Of a DNA stretch of 64,000 nt, positions 1-8,027 are shown one piece after another (position 1 is the stretch's first letter; the number at the start of each line of letters is the position of its first letter). Below the pieces are notes generated by a model that saw only the letters and a program-made list of their open reading frames with translations, was not told the origin of the DNA and did no database searches. This DNA is from Dongia_A sp039808885 (lineage in GTDB: Bacteria > Pseudomonadota > Alphaproteobacteria > Dongiales > Dongiaceae): assembly GCA_039808885.1 (NCBI GenBank), contig JBDHTX010000005.1, positions 62,001-126,000 of the forward strand. Reading direction: 5' to 3'. The position numbers were made by a program, and so were the translations under genes.

Positions 1-906
1 GCCGTCGGATTCCAGGATCGGCGCGCCGGAGGAGCCGGGCTTGCCGTAGCAGTCATTGGCCCAGATCGGCCATTCGACCTGGCCGAAGATGGAGCAGTGC
101 TTGTCGTCGATCAGGTGCGAGAGGCCGGCCTCCGGCGGGCCGCTGATGCCGCGCGCCGGGATCGGCTCGGCGGTTTCCATCAGGCTCGCCGTGGTGATGC
201 CGTGCAGCGGCAGCGGGATGTAGCCCTTGGGACCTTCGCCCAGGCACTTCTCCAGCTTCAGCAGCGCCCAATCCTCGGGGAAGCTCTTCCAGGCGGCGTC
301 CTTCTGCTTGGTCAGGTCCTCGGAATCGGTAAAGGTGTACTGGCCCCAGGCGACCGGGATCGCCGTGGTCGAATCCAGGATCTCCGACAGCTTGCTGAGG
401 TCGTTGGCCTTGCTGACCTTGGTCTGGTCGCGGATCGGGCCGATGACGAACTGGATCTTGCTCTTCATCGGCAATTCGTTGGTGTGATTGTCCGGATCGT
501 CCGGGTCGATCACGTGGCGCGCGGTCATGACGTGGCAGGCGCCGACCAGGAAGGCGGAGCCCCAGCTCTCGTAATTCGGCTCGCCCTTTTCCGCCTTCTT
601 GCGCGGCGGGTGCTTGACGATGAGGTTGCCGATGCCGAGCCGGTCGTCGCGGCGGATCAGGTCGATGTCCTCCATCTTCAGCACGGTGTCGAGCAGCATC
701 GGCACCTGCGGGATGCCCTGCGCCGCCGCGGGACGCGCGGTCAGCGCCGCATAGACCATCATCAGCGCCAGCGCGCCGGCGATGGCGAGCGCGAGAAGCC
801 GCCCGCCCAGCAGCAGCGCGTGGCGCAGCGCCGAAGCATGCCCGCCGCCCTGGGGCCCGTGATGGGGTCCGTGCGAAAAGGAGAAGTCGCGCGCGATGAA
901 AGCCAT
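1..906 (-). CDS. Membrane-anchored trypsin-like serine protease (3' end outside window)
   Basis: The 302 visible codons start at an ATG and run off the left edge without a stop. Residues about 31-55 form one hydrophobic segment (signal anchor or uncleaved signal peptide), followed by an AAA-type small-residue stretch. The chymotrypsin-fold triad is readable: His131 in TARHV, Asp212 in EDWALLKL, and Ser293 in GSSGAP. The protease domain therefore lies on the periplasmic side, and its C-terminal part is missing. No PDZ domain is visible in this part, so DegP-type quality control is not supported. Substrate unknown. Fold assignment is firm from the triad order and spacing; the biological role is not known. 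Confidence 0.85.
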   Translation of the reverse strand, partial: MAFIARDFSFSHGPHHGPQGGGHASALRHALLLGGRLLALAIAGALALMMVYAALTARPAAAQGIPQVPMLLDTVLKMEDIDLIRRDDRLGIGNLIVKHPPRKKAEKGEPNYESWGSAFLVGACHVMTARHVIDPDDPDNHTNELPMKSKIQFVIGPIRDQTKVSKANDLSKLSEILDSTTAIPVAWGQYTFTDSEDLTKQKDAAWKSFPEDWALLKLEKCLGEGPKGYIPLPLHGITTASLMETAEPIPARGISGPPEAGLSHLIDDKHCSIFGQVEWPIWANDCYGKPGSSGAPILESDG

Positions 907-1168
907 GTCCCGCCTCAAAGCTTATCGTAAACAGCCGATTAAGCAGGCTAGCGCGGGATTCCTAACAACCGCCTAATACCGCCGGATGCGGCGCCGCGGA
1001 ATGCATAAAAAGCCGCGAAAATCCAATCGATTGCCGCCGGGCCGCGGATGGGAAAATGCCCCTCGACAAGGCCGCTCGGGCGATGAAAATATTCCCGGCG
1101 GGCGATCCCGGCCCGACCCGGCGTCAGCGTCTCGGCGAACCGGACCGTGGGGGAGTTTCAGGCGGTCA
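907..1168. other. Divergent intergenic region
   Basis: This non-coding stretch separates the minus-strand protease gene from the plus-strand lipoprotein gene and, with the tandem repeat that follows, makes a gap of about 335 bases. It should carry both promoters, but I cannot place convincing -35/-10 boxes. Open frames crossing it lack a ribosome site and have the composition of shadow frames. Confidence 0.5.
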
Positions 1169-1231
1169 CGGGGAGTCTTCACTCGGGGAATCTTCACTCA
1201 GGGAATCTTCATTCAGGGGGGATCTTCACTT
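1169..1231 (+). repeat. Four imperfect 15-bp tandem repeats before a lipoprotein gene
   Basis: Units of the form CGGGGAATCTTCACT begin at 1169, 1184, 1199 and 1214. The last carries extra Gs and a degenerate fifth partial unit follows. The array ends about ten bases before the first candidate ATG of the lipoprotein gene, so it lies in the 5' leader, and part of it (GGGGA) could act as ribosome-binding sequence. Unit-number changes would move the promoter relative to the start. Confidence 0.8.
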
Positions 1232-1241
1232 GGGGAATTTC

Positions 1242-1640
1242 ATGGCATCCATGTCGCGCTTCGTCGGCGCCATCTTGCTGGCCGCCGCCATCGCCGCCTG
1301 CGCCCAGACCACCGCCACCGAGGGGGTGAGCCTGAAGCCGGGCGAGAAGCTGCTGATCACCCAGGACGTGTGGAAGAAATACCAGGACTACCTGGCCAAG
1401 GGGCAGGAGCTCGGCCACAAGCGCCGGCACGGCGCCTTCGGCGTCGCGCTGGTGGGCGGGGTCGGTGTCGCCAGCACCTATTCGTATCGCTATTGCCCGC
1501 GCGACTACGACAATTGCGTCGACAAGGGCGGCCCGACCTATATCGACGACATCCTAAATTCCTGTCGGCGGGAGAAGGTCGATTGCATCATCTTCGCCCG
1601 CGACGACGACATCCTGGTGCCGTACGAGATCGTCGATTGA
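1242..1640 (+). CDS. Small predicted lipoprotein, unknown function
   Basis: A 132-aa protein with a short hydrophobic signal (residues 7-19) ending in a lipobox IAAC at Cys20, so it is probably a signal-peptidase-II-processed lipoprotein. The mature part is charged around residues 25-60, has a Gly/Val-rich hydrophobic patch, and carries several Cys, Tyr and Asp residues near the C terminus. An in-frame ATG at 1251 is an equally good start. The frame stays open further upstream but there encodes the tandem repeat, so I do not extend the gene. No family recognised. It converges on the following GST gene. Confidence 0.7.
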   Translation: MASMSRFVGAILLAAAIAACAQTTATEGVSLKPGEKLLITQDVWKKYQDYLAKGQELGHKRRHGAFGVALVGGVGVASTYSYRYCPRDYDNCVDKGGPTYIDDILNSCRREKVDCIIFARDDDILVPYEIVD

Positions 1641-1667
1641 GCGCTTCCCGCAGGACTTTCCCGCGCC

Positions 1668-2300
1668 TCAATCGGTGATGCGGATGTGGCCGGGCTGCGC
1701 CGCCACGCGGGCGAGCCAGGCGGTGATGCCGGGATAGCGCGCCAGGTCGAAGCCGCCTTCGTGCGCCACATGGGTGTAGGCGTAGAGCGCGATGTCGGCG
1801 ATCGAATAGGCGGGGCCGGCGAAGAAGTCGTGATCCCGGAGATGGCTTTCCATGACGCCGAGCGCCTGGTAGCCGCGCTCGATCTTGCCCGGCAGCTGCG
1901 GCTCGTTCTGCGGCGTCCTGCCCAGATGGGCGACCCAGTGGCGCACCACGGCGATGAACGGCTCGTGGCTGTACTGCTCGAAGAACATCCATTGCAGCGC
2001 CTGGGCGCGCAGACGCTTCTCCGCCGGCCAGAATTTCGTGCCCTCGGCGAAGTAGTAGAGGATGGCGTCGGATTCCCAGAGATGCGAGCCGTCGGCAAGC
2101 TCGATGGTCGGCACCCGGCCGTTCGGGTTGCGGCGCAGGAACTCCGCCGTGCGGGTGGAGCCGTCATCGACGTTGAACTCGACGCGGCGGATCGGGATGC
2201 CGAGCTGGGCCAGCAGCAGGCGCACCTTGTAGGCGTTCCCGGAAATGGCGGAATCGTAGAGGGTCAGCGGCTTGGCGGCGGGCGCGGTCATCGGGGTCAT
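1668..2300 (-). CDS. Glutathione S-transferase family protein
   Basis: A 210-aa cytosolic GST. The N-terminal thioredoxin-like domain (about residues 10-90) includes the glutathione-site region NPNGRVPTIEL with the cis-Pro, followed by ESDAI. The all-helical C-terminal domain includes SIADIALYAYTH, the usual N-capping-box region. A second ATG three codons in (at 2291) is possible and neither has a clear Shine-Dalgarno. It is transcribed divergently from a LysR gene and separated by 130 bp with candidate LysR sites, so it may be that regulator's target. Substrate unknown; many bacterial GSTs of this shape detoxify electrophiles or act in aromatic catabolism. Confidence 0.88.
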   Translation of the reverse strand: MTPMTAPAAKPLTLYDSAISGNAYKVRLLLAQLGIPIRRVEFNVDDGSTRTAEFLRRNPNGRVPTIELADGSHLWESDAILYYFAEGTKFWPAEKRLRAQALQWMFFEQYSHEPFIAVVRHWVAHLGRTPQNEPQLPGKIERGYQALGVMESHLRDHDFFAGPAYSIADIALYAYTHVAHEGGFDLARYPGITAWLARVAAQPGHIRITD

Positions 2301-2349
2301 GGGCGTCGTGGGGGTCGTGGGGGGAGGCCTCTCGGCATCTGTCTCGAGG

Positions 2350-2417
2350 CTTAGTCCACCAAACCCTAGGCGGGGCGCAAACCAGAAGTTGTGATCCTAA
2401 GGCCTAGTTTTTCTAAG
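2350..2417. promoter_or_regulatory. Candidate LysR operator region between the GST and LysR genes
   Basis: CTTAG-N11-CTAGG lies at 2350-2370 and CCTAG-TTTTT-CTAAG at 2403-2417, with a further CCTAAGG at 2396-2402. The second site is the first motif on the other strand with a shorter spacer. Paired half-sites in the divergent region of a LysR gene are the expected architecture. Assignment is by position and pattern only. Confidence 0.4.
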
Positions 2418-2430
2418 CCATGGAGGCTTC

Positions 2431-3405
2431 TTGCGCCGCCTGCCACCGCTGAACGCGCTGCGCGCCTTCGAGGCCGCCGCCCGCCACGGGTCCTTCGTGA
2501 AGGCGGCGGCGGAGCTCGGCGTGACCCCGGGCGCGGTGAGCCAGCAGATCAAGGCGCTGGAGCAATTGCTGGGCCTCACCCTGTTCCGGCGCCAGGCGCG
2601 CGGCGTGCGGGTGACCGAGGCGGGGCGGGCCTATCTGCCCGGCATCGCCGAAGGCTTCGATCGCCTCGCGCGCGCCACGCTGCAGGTGCATGACACCGCC
2701 GCCGGCAACGTGCTCGCCGGGCGGCTCAGCATCACCGTGCTGCCGTCCTTCGCCGCGGGCTGGCTGGTGCGCCGCCTGCCGGCCTTCCGCGCCCGCCATC
2801 CGGAGATCGACCTGCTGATCCGCTCCGAGCGGCAGACGGTGGATCTGCACCGCGAGGATGCCGACCTCGCCATCCGCTACGGCCTCGGCGATTTTCCCAA
2901 TCTCGAGGCCACGCATCTGCTGCGCGAGGAGATCTTCCCGGTCTGCGCGCCCGCCTTGCTGAACGCCGATCCGCCGCTGCGCGCGCCGGAGGATCTGCGC
3001 GCGCATGACCTGCTGCACGATGCCGGCGCGCTCGGCAACGAGCCGTGGATCCGCTGGCAGCCTTGGTTGGATCATTGGGGATTGGATCTCTGGGGGCCGG
3101 ATGCCTTCGGCGGCGCCGCGGCGCCGCGGCCGGGCTTGCATTTCACCGATTCCGTGCAGCTGTACCAGGCCGCATTGCTGGGCCAGGGCGTCGCGCTCGG
3201 GCGCAGCGTGCTGATCGGCGACGAGCTCGCCTCCGGCCGGCTGGTGCGGCCCTTCGCGGTGACGCGGCAATCCTCCTATGCCTATTACGCGGTGACGACC
3301 AAGGCGGCGCGCGGCAACCCGCGTGTCGCCGCCTTCATCGCCTGGCTGCTGGCGGAGATTCGGCCGGACGGCGACAGCCGCGCGGACGTGCCGTCGGCGG
3401 CCTAG
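2431..3405 (+). CDS. LysR-family transcriptional regulator, GcvA-like
   Basis: A 324-aa regulator. The N-terminal winged helix-turn-helix (residues about 5-65) reads like GcvA-type LysR proteins, with the LPPLNALRAFEAAARHGSF opening and GAVSQQIKALE recognition helix. The C-terminal periplasmic-binding-like effector domain follows. The start is TTG: GGAGG at 2422-2426 sits a few bases upstream, and the protein opens exactly where the family does. It probably controls itself and the divergent GST gene. Effector unknown. The last dozen residues are an unconserved tail. Confidence 0.88.
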   Translation: MRRLPPLNALRAFEAAARHGSFVKAAAELGVTPGAVSQQIKALEQLLGLTLFRRQARGVRVTEAGRAYLPGIAEGFDRLARATLQVHDTAAGNVLAGRLSITVLPSFAAGWLVRRLPAFRARHPEIDLLIRSERQTVDLHREDADLAIRYGLGDFPNLEATHLLREEIFPVCAPALLNADPPLRAPEDLRAHDLLHDAGALGNEPWIRWQPWLDHWGLDLWGPDAFGGAAAPRPGLHFTDSVQLYQAALLGQGVALGRSVLIGDELASGRLVRPFAVTRQSSYAYYAVTTKAARGNPRVAAFIAWLLAEIRPDGDSRADVPSAA

Positions 3406-3509
3406 CCGGGCGCGGCGAAAAAATCCGGCGCGATGTCGGCAACCCGCGCCGTCAACCGTCGTTCCAGCAGAGGCGGCGGTCCCGCCGGTGCGACAAGGAG
3501 GAGCGTCAC

Positions 3510-3923
3510 ATGCGCGTCATGGTCCTGGTGAAGGCGACGGAAGACAGCGAGGCCGGCATCCTGCCCCAGCCGGAGATGTTCGCGGCGATGGGCAGGTTCA
3601 ACGAGGAGCTCGCCAAGGCCGGCATCCTGGTGACCGCCGACGGGCTGAAGCCGTCCCGCGCCGGCAAGCGCGTCGCCTTCGACGGCGATGGGCGCAGCGT
3701 CAGCGACGGGCCCTTCGCCAATCCCGGCGAGCTGGTGGCCGGGTTCTGGATCTGGCGGGTGAAGGACCTGGACGAGGCGGTGGCCTGGGTGAAGCGCTGC
3801 CCCAACCCGATGCCGGGACCAAGCGTGATCGAGATCCGGCCCTTCAACGAGCTGGAGGATTTCGTCGACGTGCTGCCGCCGGAGATGGCCGCGCGCCTGC
3901 GCGCGCGACAGGCGGGCGACTGA
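3510..3923 (+). CDS. YCII/DGPF-domain protein
   Basis: A 137-aa protein of the YCII-related (DGPF) family with a dimeric alpha-beta barrel fold. The hallmark stretch is SVSDGPFANPGELVAGF, followed by a VKDLDEAVAW helix. The start is fixed by an AGGAGG ribosome site about ten bases upstream of the ATG. Members are often encoded near ECF sigma factors, but none is adjacent here. Biochemical role unknown. It converges on the next, minus-strand gene with only seven bases between the stops. Confidence 0.88.
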   Translation: MRVMVLVKATEDSEAGILPQPEMFAAMGRFNEELAKAGILVTADGLKPSRAGKRVAFDGDGRSVSDGPFANPGELVAGFWIWRVKDLDEAVAWVKRCPNPMPGPSVIEIRPFNELEDFVDVLPPEMAARLRARQAGD

Positions 3924-3930
3924 TCCGCCT

Positions 3931-4533
3931 TCAGTGGATCGGCGCCGTCGCCCCGGCGGCCAGCGCCAGGCGCAGATCGGGGGCCGCGCATTTCTCCGCG
4001 TCGAGCGGCGCCAGCACCAGCTTCGCCTCCTTCAGCAGCAGCGCCAAGGAAACGAGCGCGGGCAGGGCGCCGCGCGCGGCGGCCGGCGGCAGCAACGCGC
4101 AGAGCGCCGCCCAGGCGATGCCGTGCTGCCGGCGCTGGCTGGCGGCGACGGCGCCCAGCAGCAGCGCCTCGTCGGCGCTGAGATAGGCGCAATGCGGGCA
4201 GCGCAAATCGATCTGGCGCAGGGCCGCGGCGGCGAGCGCCTGGAAGATGTCGTCGATCAGCTCCATCGCCTGCGGCACGCCGGCGCGCAGGAAGCCTTCG
4301 CCGGCGATGCCGCGATAGGCGTTGGGCGCTGCGAGCGGAGCGCCCGCCCCGCCGCCCTGCGCGGCATCTTGCACTGCGCCGGATTGGCGCCACGCCATGA
4401 GCCATGCGCGCATGCCCCAGACCAGGAACTGGCCGGGAAAGTCGAGCTCGCGGACGCGGATGCCGGCATCGTGCGGGCGGTCTTCGATCAGGCCGGAATT
4501 GTCGTTGACCGGTCGCGGCGTCTTCAGGGTCAT
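3931..4533 (-). CDS. Conserved-looking hypothetical protein with a CPHC motif
   Basis: A 200-aa protein I do not recognise. Visible features: a polar N terminus, a VRELDFPGQFLVWGMRAW segment, a low-complexity Ala/Gly linker near residues 55-70, a CPHC pair at about residues 113-116, and a largely helical Ala/Leu-rich C terminus. Codon use matches the genome, with strong G/C third positions in this frame, which supports a real gene. Two further cysteines occur downstream, so metal binding is possible but unproven. No signal peptide. Confidence 0.65.
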   Translation of the reverse strand: MTLKTPRPVNDNSGLIEDRPHDAGIRVRELDFPGQFLVWGMRAWLMAWRQSGAVQDAAQGGGAGAPLAAPNAYRGIAGEGFLRAGVPQAMELIDDIFQALAAAALRQIDLRCPHCAYLSADEALLLGAVAASQRRQHGIAWAALCALLPPAAARGALPALVSLALLLKEAKLVLAPLDAEKCAAPDLRLALAAGATAPIH

Positions 4534-4816
4534 GCGCGGTGCCTTTCGTCCGCGGCCGCGCGCGCCGTTGCCGGCCGCCGCATGGAACCCGCGGATGCGT
4601 CGGATGTGGGGCGCTCGCGGGCCGGCCTTGCCAGTGTTGGTCTCGGCGTTTCTGGGAGAAGCCGTCGCCGCCCCGCGAGCCCGATCCTTGTAGCAGGGCT
4701 CAGATGCAATTGCAAGTCATTCGCAAAAAGAATCTGCAGACTGTATCGGGCAAGTCCCGCGCGGCCGGGGACCTGTGCAGCGGCGGGTTGACGGCGGCGC
4801 GCGGGCCGGGCCAGCT
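4534..4816. other. Intergenic stretch without a recognised gene
   Basis: This lies between the hypothetical gene and phhB and, with the two palindromes after it, spans about 400 bases. Frames crossing it on both strands lack ribosome sites and family similarity. The segment near 4700-4750 is noticeably less GC-rich. I see nothing else definable. Confidence 0.5.
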
Positions 4817-4854
4817 GGAGCATGATGCGATTGGATGGAATCGCGTCATGCTCC
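4817..4854. repeat. Intergenic palindrome, 16-bp arms
   Basis: Left arm GGAGCATGATGCGATT, six-base loop, right arm AATCGCGTCATGCTCC: one mismatch in 16 pairs. The GAGCATGAT...ATCATGCTC theme is typical of repeated palindromic elements seen in many alphaproteobacterial intergenic regions (from memory of the class, not searched). Confidence 0.8.
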
Positions 4855-4871
4855 AATCTTGTTGATTGGTC

Positions 4872-4914
4872 GCATTTTCGACGCCGCACCGGTCTCCACT
4901 TCGGCGGAAAATGC
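4872..4914. repeat. Second intergenic palindrome directly before phhB
   Basis: GCATTTTCGACGCCG at 4872 and CGGCGGAAAATGC ending at 4914 form an imperfect inverted repeat around ACCGGTCTCCACTT, a core often found in alphaproteobacterial palindromic repeats. It lies 17 bp after the first palindrome, making a compound element, and 28 bp ahead of the phhB start, so it would be within the transcript leader. Confidence 0.7.
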
Positions 4915-4941
4915 TTTGGGCGCAACGGAACGGAGCGGATC

Positions 4942-5235
4942 ATGATCGCGAAACTCGGCGCGGACGAACGCAAGGCGGCGCTGGCGCAGCTCGGCAACTG
5001 GCAGCTGGCCGAAGGCCGCGACGCCATCACCCGCAGCTTCAAGTTCAAGAATTTCAACGAGGCCTGGGGCTTCATGAACCGGGTGGCGCTGCTGGCCGAG
5101 CAGCAGGACCATCACCCGGAATGGTTCAACGTCTACAACCGCGTCGACATTTTGCTCAGCACGCACGACTGCGACGGCTTGAGCGCGCGCGACGTGAAAC
5201 TGGCGCAGGCGATCGATGGGGTCGTGGGCGGTTGA
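4942..5235 (+). CDS. phhB: Pterin-4a-carbinolamine dehydratase
   Basis: A 97-aa cytosolic enzyme that dehydrates 4a-hydroxytetrahydropterin, recycling the pterin cofactor of aromatic amino acid hydroxylases. The family signature is complete: QDHHPEWFNVYNRVDI followed by LSTHDCDGLSARD, with the catalytic His pair and the THD motif. The start follows a CGGAGCGG ribosome site. No phenylalanine hydroxylase gene is in the window, so it may act with a distant one or serve another pterin or molybdopterin reaction. Length is standard for the family. Confidence 0.95.
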   Translation: MIAKLGADERKAALAQLGNWQLAEGRDAITRSFKFKNFNEAWGFMNRVALLAEQQDHHPEWFNVYNRVDILLSTHDCDGLSARDVKLAQAIDGVVGG

Positions 5236-5255
5236 AAGGATGCAGGTGGCTACAA

Positions 5256-5459
5256 ATGCGAATTGAAAGAACGAAGGCTGGTGGATTTGTTCTTCACGCC
5301 AGCCAAGACGAGCTTCTGCTCATCAACAACGCACTGAACGAAATCTGCCACGCACTCCCGCTAGATCATTTTGAGACCAGGGTTGGCGTCCCGCATGCGG
5401 AGGCGCAATCAGTGCTGCGCCTCGTCAACGCGACTTTGAACAAGTACGAGGCACACTGA
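5256..5459 (+). CDS. Small hypothetical protein (67 aa)
   Basis: A 67-aa protein starting 20 bases after phhB, preceded by CAGGTGG as a possible ribosome site. The central part DELLLINNALNEICHAL and the following FETRVG segment resemble, from memory, a widespread group of small uncharacterised proteins with an LLLNNALNE core. No signal peptide or membrane segment. Base composition is less GC-rich than neighbouring genes, which may reflect transfer. Function unknown; possibly co-transcribed with phhB. Confidence 0.6.
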   Translation: MRIERTKAGGFVLHASQDELLLINNALNEICHALPLDHFETRVGVPHAEAQSVLRLVNATLNKYEAH

Positions 5460-5464
5460 ACAAA

Positions 5465-6226
5465 CTACCTCGGCGCCATGCGCAGGGCGCCGTCGATGCG
5501 CACCACTTCGCCGTTCATCATGACATTCTCGATCAGGTGCTGGGCCAGGCGGGCGATCTCCGCGGGCTCGGCCAGGCGCTGCGGGAACGGGATCGATTGC
5601 GCCAGGGCGGCGCGCTGCTCCTCGCTCACGCCGGCCATCATCGGCGTTTCCACCAGGCCCGGCGCGATGGAGAGCACGCGGATGCCGTGGCGCGCCAGGT
5701 CGCGCGCGGCGGGCAGCGTCATGCCGGCGAGGCCGGCCTTCGACGTCGCATAGGCGATCTGGCCGATCTGGCCCTCATAGGCGGCGATGGAGGAGACGTT
5801 GATGACCACGCCGCGCTCGCCGTCGCCCAGCGCAGCCAGCTTCGCCATGTCGGCGGCGGCGAGGCGCAGCAGGTTGAAACCGCCGATCAGGTTGACCTCG
5901 ATCACGCGGCGGAAGGCGTCGAGCGCCATCGGGCCGTCCTTGCCGAGGATGCGTCCCGGCGAGAGGATGCCGGCGCAATTGACCAGGATGCGGGCCGGGC
6001 CGTGCGCCGCGCGCGCGGCGGCGATGGCGGTCTCGGTCGAGAGCGCGTCGGCGATGTCGCAGGGGCAGGCGAGGCCGCCGATCTCGGCGGCGACGGCGCG
6101 CGCGCCCTCGGCGTTGAGATCGAGCACCGCGACCCGCGCGCCCAGCTTCGCCAGGTGCCGCGCATTGGCGGCGCCGATGCCGGAGCCGCCGCCGGCGACC
6201 AGCGCCGCCTGACCGGAAATCTGCAT
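5465..6226 (-). CDS. Type-2 3-hydroxyacyl-CoA dehydrogenase-like SDR
   Basis: A 253-aa short-chain dehydrogenase. It shows the GGGSGIG nucleotide-binding loop (residues about 12-18), NCAG, and the Ser...IAYATSKAG active site with YxxxK intact. The C terminus MMNGEVVRIDGALRMAPR is characteristic of HSD10-like 3-hydroxyacyl-CoA dehydrogenases, which oxidise short-chain 3-hydroxyacyl-CoAs with NAD in beta-oxidation or isoleucine breakdown. The start is chosen at the ATG behind a GGGGGAGG site; the longer open frame upstream is unsupported. It is divergent from the desaturase-like gene. Confidence 0.9.
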   Translation of the reverse strand: MQISGQAALVAGGGSGIGAANARHLAKLGARVAVLDLNAEGARAVAAEIGGLACPCDIADALSTETAIAAARAAHGPARILVNCAGILSPGRILGKDGPMALDAFRRVIEVNLIGGFNLLRLAAADMAKLAALGDGERGVVINVSSIAAYEGQIGQIAYATSKAGLAGMTLPAARDLARHGIRVLSIAPGLVETPMMAGVSEEQRAALAQSIPFPQRLAEPAEIARLAQHLIENVMMNGEVVRIDGALRMAPR

Positions 6227-6440
6227 GTGGACGCCTCCCCCTCTCGTTCCGCGCCTGTCATAGCATCCCGGCGGCGCGGTTTCGAGACGACGGTGGGCGG
6301 CGCTGTCCGGCGCGGTGTCGCGTGGCCCGCGCGACGCCGGGGGCCGCATCCGCATCGCTGCCTCCCGCGTAGGACCCGTGGGAGGGCGGATCGCGGCTGT
6401 CTGGCCGCGCCCCCACCTCAGCCGGCGCGAAAGGTGCTCC

Positions 6441-7208
6441 ATGACCCTCGACGAGATCCTGACCCTGGCCATTCCCGCCTGTTATGTGGCGCTGCTGGTG
6501 GTGGAGCAGATTTGGCCGGCGCGGCACTTTCCCAAGCTTCCCTGGTGGAAGCTGACCGGAATCGGATTTCTCCTGCTCATGGGCGCGGTCTCGGCCTTCG
6601 TCCCGCTGGCCTTGCCGCCGGAGCTGCTGGCGCGCATCCGCTTCTTAGACCTCTCCGGCCTCGGCATCCCCGGCGGCGTGATCGTGGGCCAGCTGGCGGC
6701 CACCTTCGCGGCCTATTGGTGGCACCGCGCGGAGCATCGCTTCGACCTGCTGTGGCGCGGCTTTCATCAGCTCCATCACAGCCCGCAGCGGGTCGACCTC
6801 TCCGGCTTCGTCCTCACCCATCCGCTGGAAATGCCGGTCACGGTCGGGCTGTCGCTGGTGGTGACCCTGGGCGTGCTCGGCCTCGACCCGCGCGCCGCCG
6901 CCATCGTCGGCTTCCTGTCCGCGCTCAACGGCATGATCCAGCATGTCAACCTGAGGACGCCGCGCTGGCTGGCGCTCCTGTGCCAGCGGCCGGAGGCGCA
7001 TTGCCTGCACCACGAACGCGGCGTGCATGCGCGCAACTACAGCGACCTGCCGCTGTGGGACTGGGTGTTCGGCACGCTGGCCAATCCGCCCGGCTTCGCG
7101 GGCGAGGTGGGGTTCGACGCGCCCGCCGACCGCCGCATCCTCGCCATGCTGGCGTTCCGCGACGTGAACGGACCGGCGGGCCCGCTGGGCCAAAACGCCA
7201 CGCCCTAG
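6441..7208 (+). CDS. Sterol desaturase / fatty acid hydroxylase family membrane protein
   Basis: A 255-aa integral membrane protein with the eight-histidine diiron signature of the family: HRAEH, HQLHH, and HCLHHERGVHARNYSDLPLWDWVFGT near the C terminus. About four membrane segments are visible (near residues 7-22, 38-60, 80-95 and 140-165). Such enzymes hydroxylate or desaturate lipids or carotenoids at the inner membrane; the substrate cannot be read from sequence. AAAGGTG precedes the start. The last few residues and stop overlap a short tandem repeat. Confidence 0.9.
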   Translation: MTLDEILTLAIPACYVALLVVEQIWPARHFPKLPWWKLTGIGFLLLMGAVSAFVPLALPPELLARIRFLDLSGLGIPGGVIVGQLAATFAAYWWHRAEHRFDLLWRGFHQLHHSPQRVDLSGFVLTHPLEMPVTVGLSLVVTLGVLGLDPRAAAIVGFLSALNGMIQHVNLRTPRWLALLCQRPEAHCLHHERGVHARNYSDLPLWDWVFGTLANPPGFAGEVGFDAPADRRILAMLAFRDVNGPAGPLGQNATP

Positions 7209-7240
7209 CGCCGCGCGATCCTGGCGCCGCGCGACCCCAG
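7208..7240 (+). repeat. Two 16-bp direct repeats directly after a stop codon
   Basis: GCGCCGCGCGATCCTG is followed at once by GCGCCGCGCGACCCC-AG. The first unit begins at the last base of the desaturase-like gene's stop codon. It is one of several short tandem repeats adjoining stops in this window. Confidence 0.6.
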
Positions 7241-7312
7241 GCCATGTCCGTCGCTTTGCTTTGATCCCGGGGCACGGCCGTGCCACCATGGCGTCCTGCG
7301 AAGGAGGCCGTC

Positions 7313-8005
7313 ATGGCGAAATACGTGCTGGTCAGTTTCAAGGGCTGCCCCTGGGTGCAGCGCGTCGCCATCGTGCTGCGGGAAAAGAAGATCGCCTTCG
7401 ACTTCCTCCACATCGAGGCCGATGACCGGCCGGACTGGTTCAAGTCGGTCTCGCCGCACAACAAGGTGCCGGTGCTGCGCATCGACGACCGGGTGTCGCT
7501 GTTCGAATCCGCGGCGATCTGCGAATACCTCGACGACACCGTGGCGCCACGGCTGCATCCGGAGGACCCGGTGCGCCGCGCGGTCAATCGCGCCTGGATC
7601 GAATACATGCCGGGCTGCGTCGACATCATCTCCGGCCACGCCTATGCCGATGACGAGGCGGGCTATGAGCGGGCGGCGGCGAAGATCCCGGCCGCCTTCG
7701 AGAAGCTGGAGCAGGCGCTGATGGCGCAGCAAGGCGGGCCGTTCTTCAACGGCGCCGCGTATTCGCTGGTCGACGCGGCCTATGCGCCCTTCCTGCAGCG
7801 CCACCTGTTCCTGGAGCGGATCCGCAGGCTCGGCCATATCGACCGCTTCCCCCGGGTGAAGGCCTGGGCCGAGGCGCTCGCCCAGCGGCCCTCGACCCAC
7901 AGCTTCCCGCCGGCGGAATACGAGGCGATGTATCGCGACATGGTGAAGCGCCGCAACAAGTGGATGTCACAATTCGTCGACGGCGCCGCGGCGGCGGCGG
8001 AATAG
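7313..8005 (+). CDS. Glutathione S-transferase family protein with CPWVQR motif
   Basis: A 230-aa GST. The thioredoxin-like domain begins with FKGCPWVQR, placing a cysteine where omega/lambda/beta-like GSTs have their catalytic Cys, and continues with HNKVPVLRIDD and ESAAICEYLDD. The helical C-terminal domain includes YSLVDAAYAPFL. AAGGAGG five to twelve bases upstream fixes the ATG; a longer frame upstream has no ribosome site. The Cys suggests thiol-transferase or reductive activity rather than classic conjugation, which is an inference. It is followed after 22 bases by a GNAT gene, likely one transcript. Confidence 0.9.
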   Translation: MAKYVLVSFKGCPWVQRVAIVLREKKIAFDFLHIEADDRPDWFKSVSPHNKVPVLRIDDRVSLFESAAICEYLDDTVAPRLHPEDPVRRAVNRAWIEYMPGCVDIISGHAYADDEAGYERAAAKIPAAFEKLEQALMAQQGGPFFNGAAYSLVDAAYAPFLQRHLFLERIRRLGHIDRFPRVKAWAEALAQRPSTHSFPPAEYEAMYRDMVKRRNKWMSQFVDGAAAAAE

Positions 8006-8027
8006 CGACGGCGCGAAGGAGGGCGCG

